Position numbers and translations under genes: made by a program | Shown: positions 1 through 6,108 of the stretch, in pieces | Layout: each line of letters starts with the position of its first letter | Position numbering within the stretch: the stretch's first letter is position 1 | NCBI GenBank assembly: GCA_018372555.1 | Contig: JAHAIU010000135.1 | Location: 1-7,504 of the forward strand | Reading direction: 5' to 3' | Length of the DNA: 7,504 nt | From: Clostridium sp. | GTDB taxonomy: Bacteria > Bacillota > Clostridia > Clostridiales > Clostridiaceae | Notes under the pieces: generated by a model | The model's input: the letters and a program-made list of their open reading frames with translations, nothing else | Told to the model about the DNA's origin: nothing | The model's database searches: none

Positions 1-266
1 TCAGTTGAAACAATAAAATCAAAGTAGTCACTGTTTATATGATACCTATTGTTTTCAAATGTCAAAATATTTTTGTTTATTAGTACAAAGAACATAGACT
101 TCATAATAGAAGGGTTATAGTTGTATGCATGTACTAATTTTTCTATGGTGTTGTTACCATCATTTATCTTATCAAATATTTTTAATTTAAAACATGTATT
201 TAATATTCTTGCTTCCGCAAATCCCCATGAGTCGTTAATAATTTTATTCATGCTATCTTTTTTCAT
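1..266 (-). CDS. SAM-dependent (O-)methyltransferase, N-terminal part, cut by window edge
   Basis: An open frame on the minus strand begins at ATG 266-264 and stays open for 88 codons to the window edge. The visible part looks like the winged-helix dimerisation domain at the N terminus of small-molecule O-methyltransferases of the plant-COMT/DmpM type. It shows the pattern 'SWGFAEARILNTCFKLKIFD', then a 'TIEKLVHAYNYNPSIM' helix pair, then 'INKNILTFENNRYHIN', the usual 'G-L-L...Y-x-L/N' wing. The SAM-binding Rossmann domain would lie outside the window, so activity cannot be judged. An AAAGGAG site on the minus strand (277-283) sits 10 bases upstream. The ATG shares ATGA with the stop of the upstream glycosylase gene, which points to coupled translation. 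Beside a polyketide cluster, the likely job is tailoring methylation of a phenol (inference). Class call is fairly sure; substrate is unknown. Confidence 0.72.
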   Translation of the reverse strand, partial: MKKDSMNKIINDSWGFAEARILNTCFKLKIFDKINDGNNTIEKLVHAYNYNPSIMKSMFFVLINKNILTFENNRYHINSDYFDFIVST

Positions 267-1168
267 CTAGATAAAACTCCTTTGTTCAAATAATCATAAA
301 TCCTTAGATAATGAATCCATAAACCACTATAAGTGCTGTAAAAAGATATATATTTATCTATTTGCTCATTGTAGTACTGTTGGAAAACTTTTATATTTGC
401 TCTTTCTGATAAGGGGGCTTTTTCAAAATTAGCAGCCCCACGTAAAATAATAAATTCACTTGACCAAGTGCCTATTCCTTTTATTGAAATTAAAAGATCA
501 AACAATTTATCGTATGAATAAGTATATAAATCATCAATTTCTATATTGTTCAATGTTGAAATAAAGTTAGAAAGATATGTAACTTTTCTACAATCACCAA
601 CTATTTCAATACAGGTTTCCTTTGGTATTGAACCTAATTGCTTTATATTAGGAAATCCATGAAATTCTATTGATTTAACACTTTCTTTAAAGGAGCACAA
701 GAGGGATATGTCTTTTTTTTGATTATAAGCTTGTTGAAATTTTGAATGTTGAGATAAAATTGCCCAAATACCCGCTTCCTCTATAGAACTAAATGAAACG
801 GGATGATAGCCATAAAGCTTTTTAAATTTATGTTTTAAAAAGTCAAAATTATATAACTTCTCATAGAAATCAGATAATGTAATTTTAAGAGAAAACTGCC
901 TGATAATTTTATTTTTTATTTTTTTTATTTCCGAATCATATAATCCTTTATGAGATAATAATTTGACCTTTATTTTTGGCTCCTCTAGTGTCCCCAAACT
1001 TTTTAGAGCAACTATAACAAGTTGATTTGCTAGGTTATATGAAAAAACTATGTTGTCATTAATTATCCTATAATTCTCTTTGGTAGGGAAGAAATTTTTA
1101 ACTATTCTTTTCGTTAAATCAAAATTAAATGGTTTGGTGGGATATATATATAAAATTTTTTCTTTCAA
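263..1168 (-). CDS. AlkA-like HhH-GPD DNA glycosylase
   Basis: The 301-residue protein matches the AlkA (3-methyladenine DNA glycosylase II) fold in order. An N-terminal beta-rich part covers about 1-100. The helical 'SIEEAGIWAILSQHSKFQQA' segment (128-147) corresponds to the 'ALVWAILGQQ' helix of the family. A helix-hairpin-helix at about 222-243 has G231-I-G233 followed by 'TWSSEFIILRG'. The family removes alkylated bases from DNA. The catalytic Asp is expected in the 'P-L-x-D' stretch after the hairpin, but here it reads 'APLSERANIK', so Glu255 appears to replace it. This may lower or change activity. The start is TTG at 1168-1166, chosen because a perfect AGGAGG lies 5 bases upstream and no better start exists. 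It is transcribed away from the PKS genes and coupled to the methyltransferase. Self-protection against a DNA-reactive product is plausible but inferred; it could instead be a housekeeping repair gene at the cluster edge. Confidence 0.8.
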   Translation of the reverse strand: MKEKILYIYPTKPFNFDLTKRIVKNFFPTKENYRIINDNIVFSYNLANQLVIVALKSLGTLEEPKIKVKLLSHKGLYDSEIKKIKNKIIRQFSLKITLSDFYEKLYNFDFLKHKFKKLYGYHPVSFSSIEEAGIWAILSQHSKFQQAYNQKKDISLLCSFKESVKSIEFHGFPNIKQLGSIPKETCIEIVGDCRKVTYLSNFISTLNNIEIDDLYTYSYDKLFDLLISIKGIGTWSSEFIILRGAANFEKAPLSERANIKVFQQYYNEQIDKYISFYSTYSGLWIHYLRIYDYLNKGVLSR

Positions 1169-1173
1169 GATAG

Positions 1174-1179
1174 CCTCCT
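1174..1179 (-). promoter_or_regulatory. Shine-Dalgarno site fixing a TTG start
   Basis: The minus strand reads AGGAGG here, five bases before TTG 1168-1166. This full-strength site supports TTG as the true start of the glycosylase gene. Confidence 0.8.
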
Positions 1180-1183
1180 AAAC

Positions 1184-1212
1184 TTGACAAATAAAAAAAT
1201 AAAAGTTATCAT
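1184..1212 (+). promoter_or_regulatory. Predicted sigma-A-type promoter for the PKS operon
   Basis: The plus strand has TTGACA (1184-1189), a 17-base A-rich spacer and TATCAT (1207-1212). That is a perfect -35 and a 5/6 match to the -10. Transcription would start near 1219, giving a leader of about 60 bases before the halogenase ATG at 1280. A bare TATAAT at 1249-1254 lies closer to the gene but has no -35 at a suitable distance. Prediction from consensus only. Confidence 0.7.
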
Positions 1213-1216
1213 CTAA

Positions 1217-1236
1217 ATAATTAGTAATCTAATTAT
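1217..1236. promoter_or_regulatory. Perfect 8-bp inverted repeat, candidate operator
   Basis: ATAATTAG (1217-1224), spacer TAAT, then CTAATTAT (1229-1236) form a perfect palindrome with 8-base arms. It covers the predicted start points of both divergent transcripts and part of the minus-strand -10. Its size and position fit an operator for a dimeric regulator such as a MarR- or TetR-type protein, but no regulator gene is visible in the window. AT-rich sequence yields chance palindromes, so this remains a candidate. Confidence 0.5.
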
Positions 1237-1261
1237 ATCATTGCTGATTATAATAAGTCAA
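1232..1261 (-). promoter_or_regulatory. Predicted sigma-A-type promoter for the glycosylase-methyltransferase pair
   Basis: Read on the minus strand: TTGACT (1261-1256), an 18-base spacer, then TATAAT (1237-1232) preceded by TG and one base (extended -10). This is a near-consensus promoter. Transcription would start near 1225 and leave a leader of about 57 bases before the TTG start at 1168. Its elements lie downstream of the rightward start point, so the two promoters face each other. Confidence 0.7.
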
Positions 1262-1279
1262 ATCAAAAGGAGTTAAATA

Positions 1280-2500
1280 ATGAAAACTAATTATGACGTT
1301 ATTGTTATTGGAGGCGGACCTGGAGGTAGTTCAATTGCAACATTGTTACAGCGCAAAGGATGGGATGTAGTGTTATTTGAAAAAGCGAAATTCCCTAGAT
1401 ACCATATTGGGGAATCTTTGGTTCCAGGTTGCGTTCCAATTTTACAAGAATTGGGAGTTTTTAAAGAAATGGACGAAAGGGAGATGCAAAGAAAGTATGG
1501 AATTACTTTTGTATGGGGGGAGGACTCAACGCCATGGCATGTCCGTTGGGATGAAACACCTAGTGAGATTACAAAGAATTATACATTTCAAGTAAATCGC
1601 AGTGACTTTGATTCACTTCTCCTGAAAAATGCTAAAAGGAATGGCGTTGAAGTACATGAATCCACCCCAGTTGTTTCTTTTATTAAAGAAGGGAATGCCT
1701 ATAAAGGAGTCACTATTAAGCACAATTCTGAAAAAATTGACGTCTATGCAAAGATCGTCATTGATGCAAGTGGTCAAACTGCTTTGATTGGTAATTTAGA
1801 AAAGACTTTTGAAATTGATGAACAATTAAAAAATCAAGCAGTTTGGAGCTATTTTGAGAATGCTGGAAGAGAAGATGGAGAAAATGAAGGAAATATTATT
1901 ATTGAAAGTTCCGAAATAGGGTGGTTATGGTACATTCCATTTTCAAATAATGTTACTAGTGTTGGATGGGTAGCTGGAAAGAATCAATTTGATAATAGAG
2001 ATTTATCCACACAATATTTTGATAGGCTTGAGCAGAGTTCTTTAGTGAAAAAATTATTATCAGATTCAAAAAATATTGATAAAGTGCACACAATGAGAGA
2101 CTGGTCATACTCTTCAAGTAACTTTTATGGGAATGGATATGTTCTATTAGGAGATGCTGCTGGATTTGTTGATCCTTTATTTTCAACTGGAGTGTTTTTA
2201 GCAATGAACGGAGCAACGCTAGGTGCTAAGTGTATTGATAAAGCGTTGAGAAATGAGGAAGATAAGGAGAAATATCTACAATTGTACGAACAAGGCTATA
2301 AAAGTTTTTTGAAAAAAGTGACTGATTTTGTTCACTTTTTCTATGATGCCTCACTTCAAAAAGATAAGTATTTTGGAAAAGCTGATACCCTAGTTAATCC
2401 TTTTGTAGAAATGACTCATAGACAAGAATTTATATACTTGATTTCTGGTTTAGCAGGAATTAATACATTCGAAAAGGAAGTTGGAATAGAAAATGAATGA
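1280..2500 (+). CDS. Flavin-dependent halogenase
   Basis: This 406-residue FAD enzyme would use FADH2, O2 and halide to chlorinate (or brominate) an electron-rich ring. The N terminus carries the dinucleotide-binding motif GGGPGG (11-16) and then FPRYHIGESL (38-47), typical of the halogenase/geranylgeranyl-reductase superfamily. The halogenase signature WxWxIP is intact at 215-220. Lys72 in 'RKYGITFVWG' falls where the catalytic lysine of tryptophan and phenol halogenases sits. 'GDAAGFVDPLFSTG' (291-304) supplies the second FAD motif and the usual halide-site loop. The length fits short phenol/carrier-bound substrate halogenases rather than the roughly 530-residue tryptophan type. The ATG follows AAAAGGAG with a 7-base gap and is the first gene of the rightward operon, overlapping the next by 8 bases. 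A separate flavin reductase is needed and is not visible here. A flavin monooxygenase is the main alternative, made less likely by WxWxIP plus Lys72. Confidence 0.88.
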   Translation: MKTNYDVIVIGGGPGGSSIATLLQRKGWDVVLFEKAKFPRYHIGESLVPGCVPILQELGVFKEMDEREMQRKYGITFVWGEDSTPWHVRWDETPSEITKNYTFQVNRSDFDSLLLKNAKRNGVEVHESTPVVSFIKEGNAYKGVTIKHNSEKIDVYAKIVIDASGQTALIGNLEKTFEIDEQLKNQAVWSYFENAGREDGENEGNIIIESSEIGWLWYIPFSNNVTSVGWVAGKNQFDNRDLSTQYFDRLEQSSLVKKLLSDSKNIDKVHTMRDWSYSSSNFYGNGYVLLGDAAGFVDPLFSTGVFLAMNGATLGAKCIDKALRNEEDKEKYLQLYEQGYKSFLKKVTDFVHFFYDASLQKDKYFGKADTLVNPFVEMTHRQEFIYLISGLAGINTFEKEVGIENE

Positions 2501-3203
2501 GAACGCATTAATCAAATACTCCGATATTAAAGAGGTGTTTAACAATATGGGAATTGATGACTCGGGATTTCATAATCCCACTTTAAAAAATGATTTAGAA
2601 ATGGATTCCCAAGAGTTTATAGAATTTATAGTTGAATTAGAGTCAGTTCTAAGGCTAGATATCCCAGATGGAATAATAGAGAATAAAGATACAATTTCAG
2701 ATGTTCTAATAAAACTAAATAATTTAAAATTCAATTTTACTAATCAGAGAGTTGATAAAATTAGTGTAAGTGCTGATGTGTCTACAGTGAGGCAGGCTGT
2801 TTGGGATTTGACCTCTTGGGAACGCAAATTAGAGCATATTAAATCTATAAAAATCTCCAATCAAACTGATGATTATCAAGAGTTCTGGATGGAAGTTTTG
2901 AATTCCCGTGGAGAGATTTCAGTAACAGCTCAGTCAACTAGATTATTATATGAAGATCTTATTTACTTTTATCAACCTACACCGCCAGATTATTTGTCAA
3001 AGCATGGTGGGTACTGGGAGTTTAAGCAAAATGGGAACGAAACTGATATAATTCTTCATCATAGATGGATTGTATCTGATACTGCTACTGAGCTGTTAGA
3101 ATGCCAGAATAAAAAAGACTTACAAGAAAAAATTTCAAAAATCTTACAAGTTCATGCCCTTGAAACTTTGTTAAGGTGGAAAGGAATCTTTGATGAAAAC
3201 TAA
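2493..3203 (+). CDS. ACP-aromatase/cyclase fusion (type II PKS)
   Basis: This 236-residue protein joins two domains that are normally separate. Residues about 5-78 form an acyl carrier protein: 'DLEMDSQEFIEF' (34-45) is the canonical D-x-x-x-D-S motif, with Ser39 as the phosphopantetheine site, followed by the acidic helix expected for a partner-binding ACP. Residues about 85-235 are an SRPBCC/START-type polyketide aromatase/cyclase domain, containing 'PTPPDYLSKHGGYWEF' (162-177) and a long C-terminal helix. No other ACP is visible, so this is presumably the carrier for the minimal PKS. Fusing the carrier to a cyclase would hold the nascent poly-beta-ketone beside its first folding enzyme (inference). 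The start at ATG 2493 lies inside the halogenase gene (8-base overlap), with AAAGGAAG 12 bases upstream. No frameshift or stop lies at the domain junction, so the fusion looks genuine. Confidence 0.87.
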   Translation: MNENALIKYSDIKEVFNNMGIDDSGFHNPTLKNDLEMDSQEFIEFIVELESVLRLDIPDGIIENKDTISDVLIKLNNLKFNFTNQRVDKISVSADVSTVRQAVWDLTSWERKLEHIKSIKISNQTDDYQEFWMEVLNSRGEISVTAQSTRLLYEDLIYFYQPTPPDYLSKHGGYWEFKQNGNETDIILHHRWIVSDTATELLECQNKKDLQEKISKILQVHALETLLRWKGIFDEN

Positions 3204-4068
3204 AATTTCATCTGAAATTATTATTGAAGATAATATAGAAGTTGTTTACAATAGTTATTTTGATATTCGAAAATGGCAAGACGTACTCTCAGATGTCTTA
3301 GGAGTAAACGTTATTAGTAATTCAGAAAGCTATCAAGAATTTACTATGACAGTCTATAAACATTTTCAAGAAGAAACAGTGCATTCTAAAAGATATTGTG
3401 AAACAAATAAATCAATAAGGCTAGAACAAATTACACCTCCACCTCAAGTCTCAACCATGTCTGGATTATGGGAATTTTACCAGTTAAATCAAAAAAGAAC
3501 ACTAGTAAGAGCATCCAGAGAGTTTGAAGTAAAACAATCAATTAATTTAAAAGACTATAGTTCTAAATTATTAGATAGTCTAAATCAAAACCTAAATCAT
3601 TTTAAAAACTATATCGAAAAAATCGGCATAATTGAAGTTTCGCTAAAAATGCCAGAAAAAATTGATGTTGTTCAACAGCAATTTTGGGACATCATTACTT
3701 GGAATAAGATTTGGAATAAAATAAATTCAACTGAAATGGTATTTGAAAGTGGAACAATTCAGGATTTCTTTATGGTGGTAGAACGCGAAAATCGACTTGA
3801 ACGTATAAGAACAATTCAAGAGAAAACACCATCTGGAGATATATTTTTATATTCAATTATTCCTCCAGAAAAGTTAACTATGCACCATGGTTCATGGTCC
3901 TTTATTGATTTAGGTGATTCAACAGGTGTAATTTGTAAAAGAGTTTTTAGAATGTCTGATAGACATCAATCAGAATTTTGCGAATATAAAAGGAATTTTC
4001 AGTCTAGATTGAATCAAATATTAAAAGAATTCCAAAATTATTATTTAGGTGAAGAAATTGTTAATTGA
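3193..4068 (+). CDS. Didomain SRPBCC aromatase/cyclase
   Basis: This 291-residue protein contains two START-like (SRPBCC) domains in tandem, about 1-143 and 146-285, like the didomain aromatase/cyclases of type II PKS pathways. These close and dehydrate the first aromatic ring in a hydrophobic pocket. Both copies carry the same local signature: 'PPPQVSTMSGLWEF' (82-95) and 'IPPEKLTMHHGSWSF' (223-237). The first copy has Met-Ser where the second, and the ACP-fused domain next door, have His before Gly, so the two halves may not be equally active. In actinobacteria, didomain types usually go with ketoreduced chains, yet no ketoreductase is visible here. ATG 3193 is chosen over TTG 3190 because AAAGGAA (3180-3186) is 6 bases from the ATG. 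It overlaps the preceding gene by 11 bases and the next by about 11. Confidence 0.85.
   Translation: MKTKISSEIIIEDNIEVVYNSYFDIRKWQDVLSDVLGVNVISNSESYQEFTMTVYKHFQEETVHSKRYCETNKSIRLEQITPPPQVSTMSGLWEFYQLNQKRTLVRASREFEVKQSINLKDYSSKLLDSLNQNLNHFKNYIEKIGIIEVSLKMPEKIDVVQQQFWDIITWNKIWNKINSTEMVFESGTIQDFFMVVERENRLERIRTIQEKTPSGDIFLYSIIPPEKLTMHHGSWSFIDLGDSTGVICKRVFRMSDRHQSEFCEYKRNFQSRLNQILKEFQNYYLGEEIVN
4047..4052 (+). promoter_or_regulatory. Shine-Dalgarno site favouring a TTG start at 4058
   Basis: AGGTGA fully pairs with the 3' part of the usual anti-Shine-Dalgarno sequence. It lies 5 bases before TTG 4058, which is the right offset for this part of the site. The other candidate, GTG 4049, lies inside it and has no ribosome site of its own. 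Confidence 0.5.
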
Positions 4069-4807
4069 TTTAAGTAGAGAAATATCAAATGTTGCTGGAG
4101 AGCCGGATGAAGTTTCAGTTGAAGTTCTATCTCATGAGGAGGGGGCCAAAGTCTTAGGAGAAAAATTTGGTCTAACACAGTATGATTTTCCTGATAATAT
4201 GGCTATAAACAACGAAAGAATCAGTCTTACTACTCACACTGGAACCCACATGGACTCTCCATATCATTATGGACCAAGTTCTGAAGGAAAAATCGCAAAA
4301 AGAATTAGCGATATACCTTTAGAGTGGTGTGTGAACAAAGGTATAATGGTAGATTTGTCTGATTCCAATAGTCAAAAACCAGTGACAAAAGAGGAAATTA
4401 AAAATTATCTAGAAAAGTATAAAATAAAGCTAGTTCCACTCACAATAATATTAATAAACACTGGTGCAGATCTCAAATGGGGAAAACCAGAATACTTTAC
4501 AGACTTTCGAGGAATAAGTCGGGAGGCTTTAAAATACTTATTGAATTTTGGAGTAAAAGTAATAGGAGTAGATTCTTTTGGTTTCGATCCCCCCTTTAAT
4601 CGTATGTTAAAGGACTATACTGAAAGTAAGGATAACTCTTTTTTGTGGCCGTCTCATATATTTGGACGAACAAAAGAGTATTGCCAAATTGAAAGGTTAA
4701 CCAACCTAGATTTGCTACCTAAGGGTGATTTTTTTGATGTATTTTGTGCACCAATAAAAATAAAGAACTTGGGTGCAGGTTGGTGTCGTGTTGTGGCAAT
4801 AGTCTAG
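4058..4807 (+). CDS. PF04199-type polyketide cyclase (metal-dependent, kynurenine-formamidase fold)
   Basis: The protein begins 'LLIDLSREIS' and has the family metal motif HxGTHxDxPxH as 'HTGTHMDSPYHY', with three His and one Asp. A 'GVDSFGFDPP' block follows. The C-terminal 'SHIFGRTKEYCQIERLTNLDLLP' region holds the further conserved His and Glu, and 'CAPIKIKNLGAGWCRVVA' closes the fold. In type II PKS clusters such enzymes close later rings (ZhuJ-like, from memory), and the neighbours here argue for that rather than tryptophan degradation. Two starts are possible: GTG 4049, giving 252 residues, or TTG 4058, giving 249. AGGTGA five bases before TTG 4058 tips the choice, and the overlap with the preceding gene is then 11 bases. 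All visible catalytic residues are intact. Ring specificity cannot be read from the sequence. Confidence 0.85.
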   Translation: MLIDLSREISNVAGEPDEVSVEVLSHEEGAKVLGEKFGLTQYDFPDNMAINNERISLTTHTGTHMDSPYHYGPSSEGKIAKRISDIPLEWCVNKGIMVDLSDSNSQKPVTKEEIKNYLEKYKIKLVPLTIILINTGADLKWGKPEYFTDFRGISREALKYLLNFGVKVIGVDSFGFDPPFNRMLKDYTESKDNSFLWPSHIFGRTKEYCQIERLTNLDLLPKGDFFDVFCAPIKIKNLGAGWCRVVAIV

Positions 4808-4822
4808 AAAGGTTTAATTACA

Positions 4823-6082
4823 ATGAAAGATAAAAAAAGAGTAGTAATTACAGGTTTTGGTACTATCAACCCTTTAGGAGGAAATAGCCGAGAATATTGG
4901 GAAAATGCATTGGCAGGGAATTCTGGTTTACAGAGTAACGACCTTTTTGAAATTCCAGATAATATGAGTAAAGTGAATGGATTTGTCACTTTTGATGAAT
5001 CTGCGCTACCAAAAACTGTTCAAACCGAGGATAGATCAGTACAATTAGCATTTTTAGCATGTGAAGAGGCCATTAAATTGTCTGGGTTGAATAGCAAAAA
5101 TTTATCATCAGAAAGAGTAAACGTAACTCTTGCGAGTGCGATTGGAAACATAAACACTATGGAAAGTGTTTTGCATAATATTGTAAAAGAGAATTCAGAT
5201 TTAAAATTATCTGAAAAGAGGGGCTATGACAAATGGGGTGATTGTTTTCAATTTAATTACTTATCTAAATTTATTTCAAACTACTATGGTACTTTAGGGG
5301 AAAATGTAGTAGTTGCCACTGGTTGCACTGGCGGTCTTGATGCGATAGGTTATGCATTTGAATCTATCAGACGTGATGAAGCTGATATAGTTATTACTGG
5401 CTCTAGTGAAGCACCTATAACTCCACTAGTTGTCTCTTCTTTTTCAAAGATTAATGCAACTTCAACTAAGTTCAATAATACCCCTGAACTTGCCTCTAGA
5501 CCTTTCGATAAAGATAGAGATGGGTTTGTTCTAAGTGAGGGTGCTGGGATAGTTATTTTAGAATCACTTGAACATGCTTTAAGCAGGGGAGCTAAAATTT
5601 ATGGAGAAGTTTTAGGATATGGAAGTTGCAACAACGCTCAACATATGACTGATATACCAAATGATGGAGAATCGATTGCTAAATCTATTAAGTTGGCACT
5701 ACAAGATGCTAAAATTCATCCTGATAAAATCAACTATATTAATTTACATGGTTCTTCTACGCCACAAAATGATAGGGCAGAAACCGAGGCTTTAAAGAAG
5801 GTGTTTGGTGCTGAATATAATCGTATACCAGTAACTTCAAATAAGTCTCAAATTGGTCACTCGCTATCAGCTTCAAATAGTATAGAAGTTATTAATAGTA
5901 TTCTTTCAATCAATACTAATTTTTTATCGCCAACAATAAATATCTTTAATTTGGATGAAGATTGTGACTTAAATATAGTTCAAAAATCATATGAAGTAGA
6001 CTCACTTAATTACATTTTAAAAAATGCTAGTGGCTTTTCGGGGATTCATTCAGCTATTATTATTGGGAAGTATTATAAGTGA
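4823..6082 (+). CDS. Type II PKS ketosynthase alpha (KS-alpha)
   Basis: This 419-residue condensing enzyme adds malonyl units from the ACP to the growing poly-beta-ketone. It starts with 'VVITGFGTINPLGGNS', the usual KAS entry. The nucleophile is Cys168 in 'VVATGCTGGLDAIGYA'; TGCTxGLDAxGYA is the KS-alpha form of the motif. The other catalytic residues are His309 ('NLHGSSTPQND'), Lys341 and His346 ('SNKSQIGHSLSA'). 'RPFDKDRDGFVLSEGAG' (226-242) and a C-terminal 'GFSGIHSA' complete the fold. Length matches the family. FabF of fatty-acid synthesis is the obvious alternative, but pairing with a Cys-less partner directly downstream, plus the aromatase genes upstream, makes KS-alpha the better call. 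AGAAAGG (4806-4812) lies 10 bases before the ATG. It follows the cyclase gene by 15 bases and ends 26 bases before the preferred start of the partner. Confidence 0.92.
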   Translation: MKDKKRVVITGFGTINPLGGNSREYWENALAGNSGLQSNDLFEIPDNMSKVNGFVTFDESALPKTVQTEDRSVQLAFLACEEAIKLSGLNSKNLSSERVNVTLASAIGNINTMESVLHNIVKENSDLKLSEKRGYDKWGDCFQFNYLSKFISNYYGTLGENVVVATGCTGGLDAIGYAFESIRRDEADIVITGSSEAPITPLVVSSFSKINATSTKFNNTPELASRPFDKDRDGFVLSEGAGIVILESLEHALSRGAKIYGEVLGYGSCNNAQHMTDIPNDGESIAKSIKLALQDAKIHPDKINYINLHGSSTPQNDRAETEALKKVFGAEYNRIPVTSNKSQIGHSLSASNSIEVINSILSINTNFLSPTINIFNLDEDCDLNIVQKSYEVDSLNYILKNASGFSGIHSAIIIGKYYK

Positions 6083-6096
6083 GAAAGTTAATTTAT

Positions 6097-6101
6097 GAGG
6101 T
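6097..6101 (+). promoter_or_regulatory. Shine-Dalgarno site favouring ATG 6109
   Basis: GAGGT lies 7 bases before ATG 6109. It supports this start over GTG 6079, which would add ten residues with no counterpart in the ketosynthase fold. Confidence 0.6.
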
Positions 6102-6108
6102 AAAAAAC

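Noticed and set aside
1377..1595. Plus-strand open frame of 72 codons in another frame of the halogenase gene
   Set aside because: Fully inside the halogenase with no recognisable protein or ribosome site.
1956..2216. Minus-strand open frame of 86 codons inside the halogenase gene
   Set aside because: Antisense shadow of a gene with intact family motifs; no ribosome site and a low-complexity, Leu/Ile/Gln-rich product.
4804..4989. Minus-strand open frame of 61 codons over the start of KS-alpha
   Set aside because: Antisense to the conserved KS N terminus; no supporting signal.
6079..6108. GTG 6079 as start of the chain-length factor, overlapping the KS-alpha stop
   Set aside because: The overlap is appealing, but the added ten residues do not fit the KS fold and GAGGT sits ideally before ATG 6109; kept only as an alternative.
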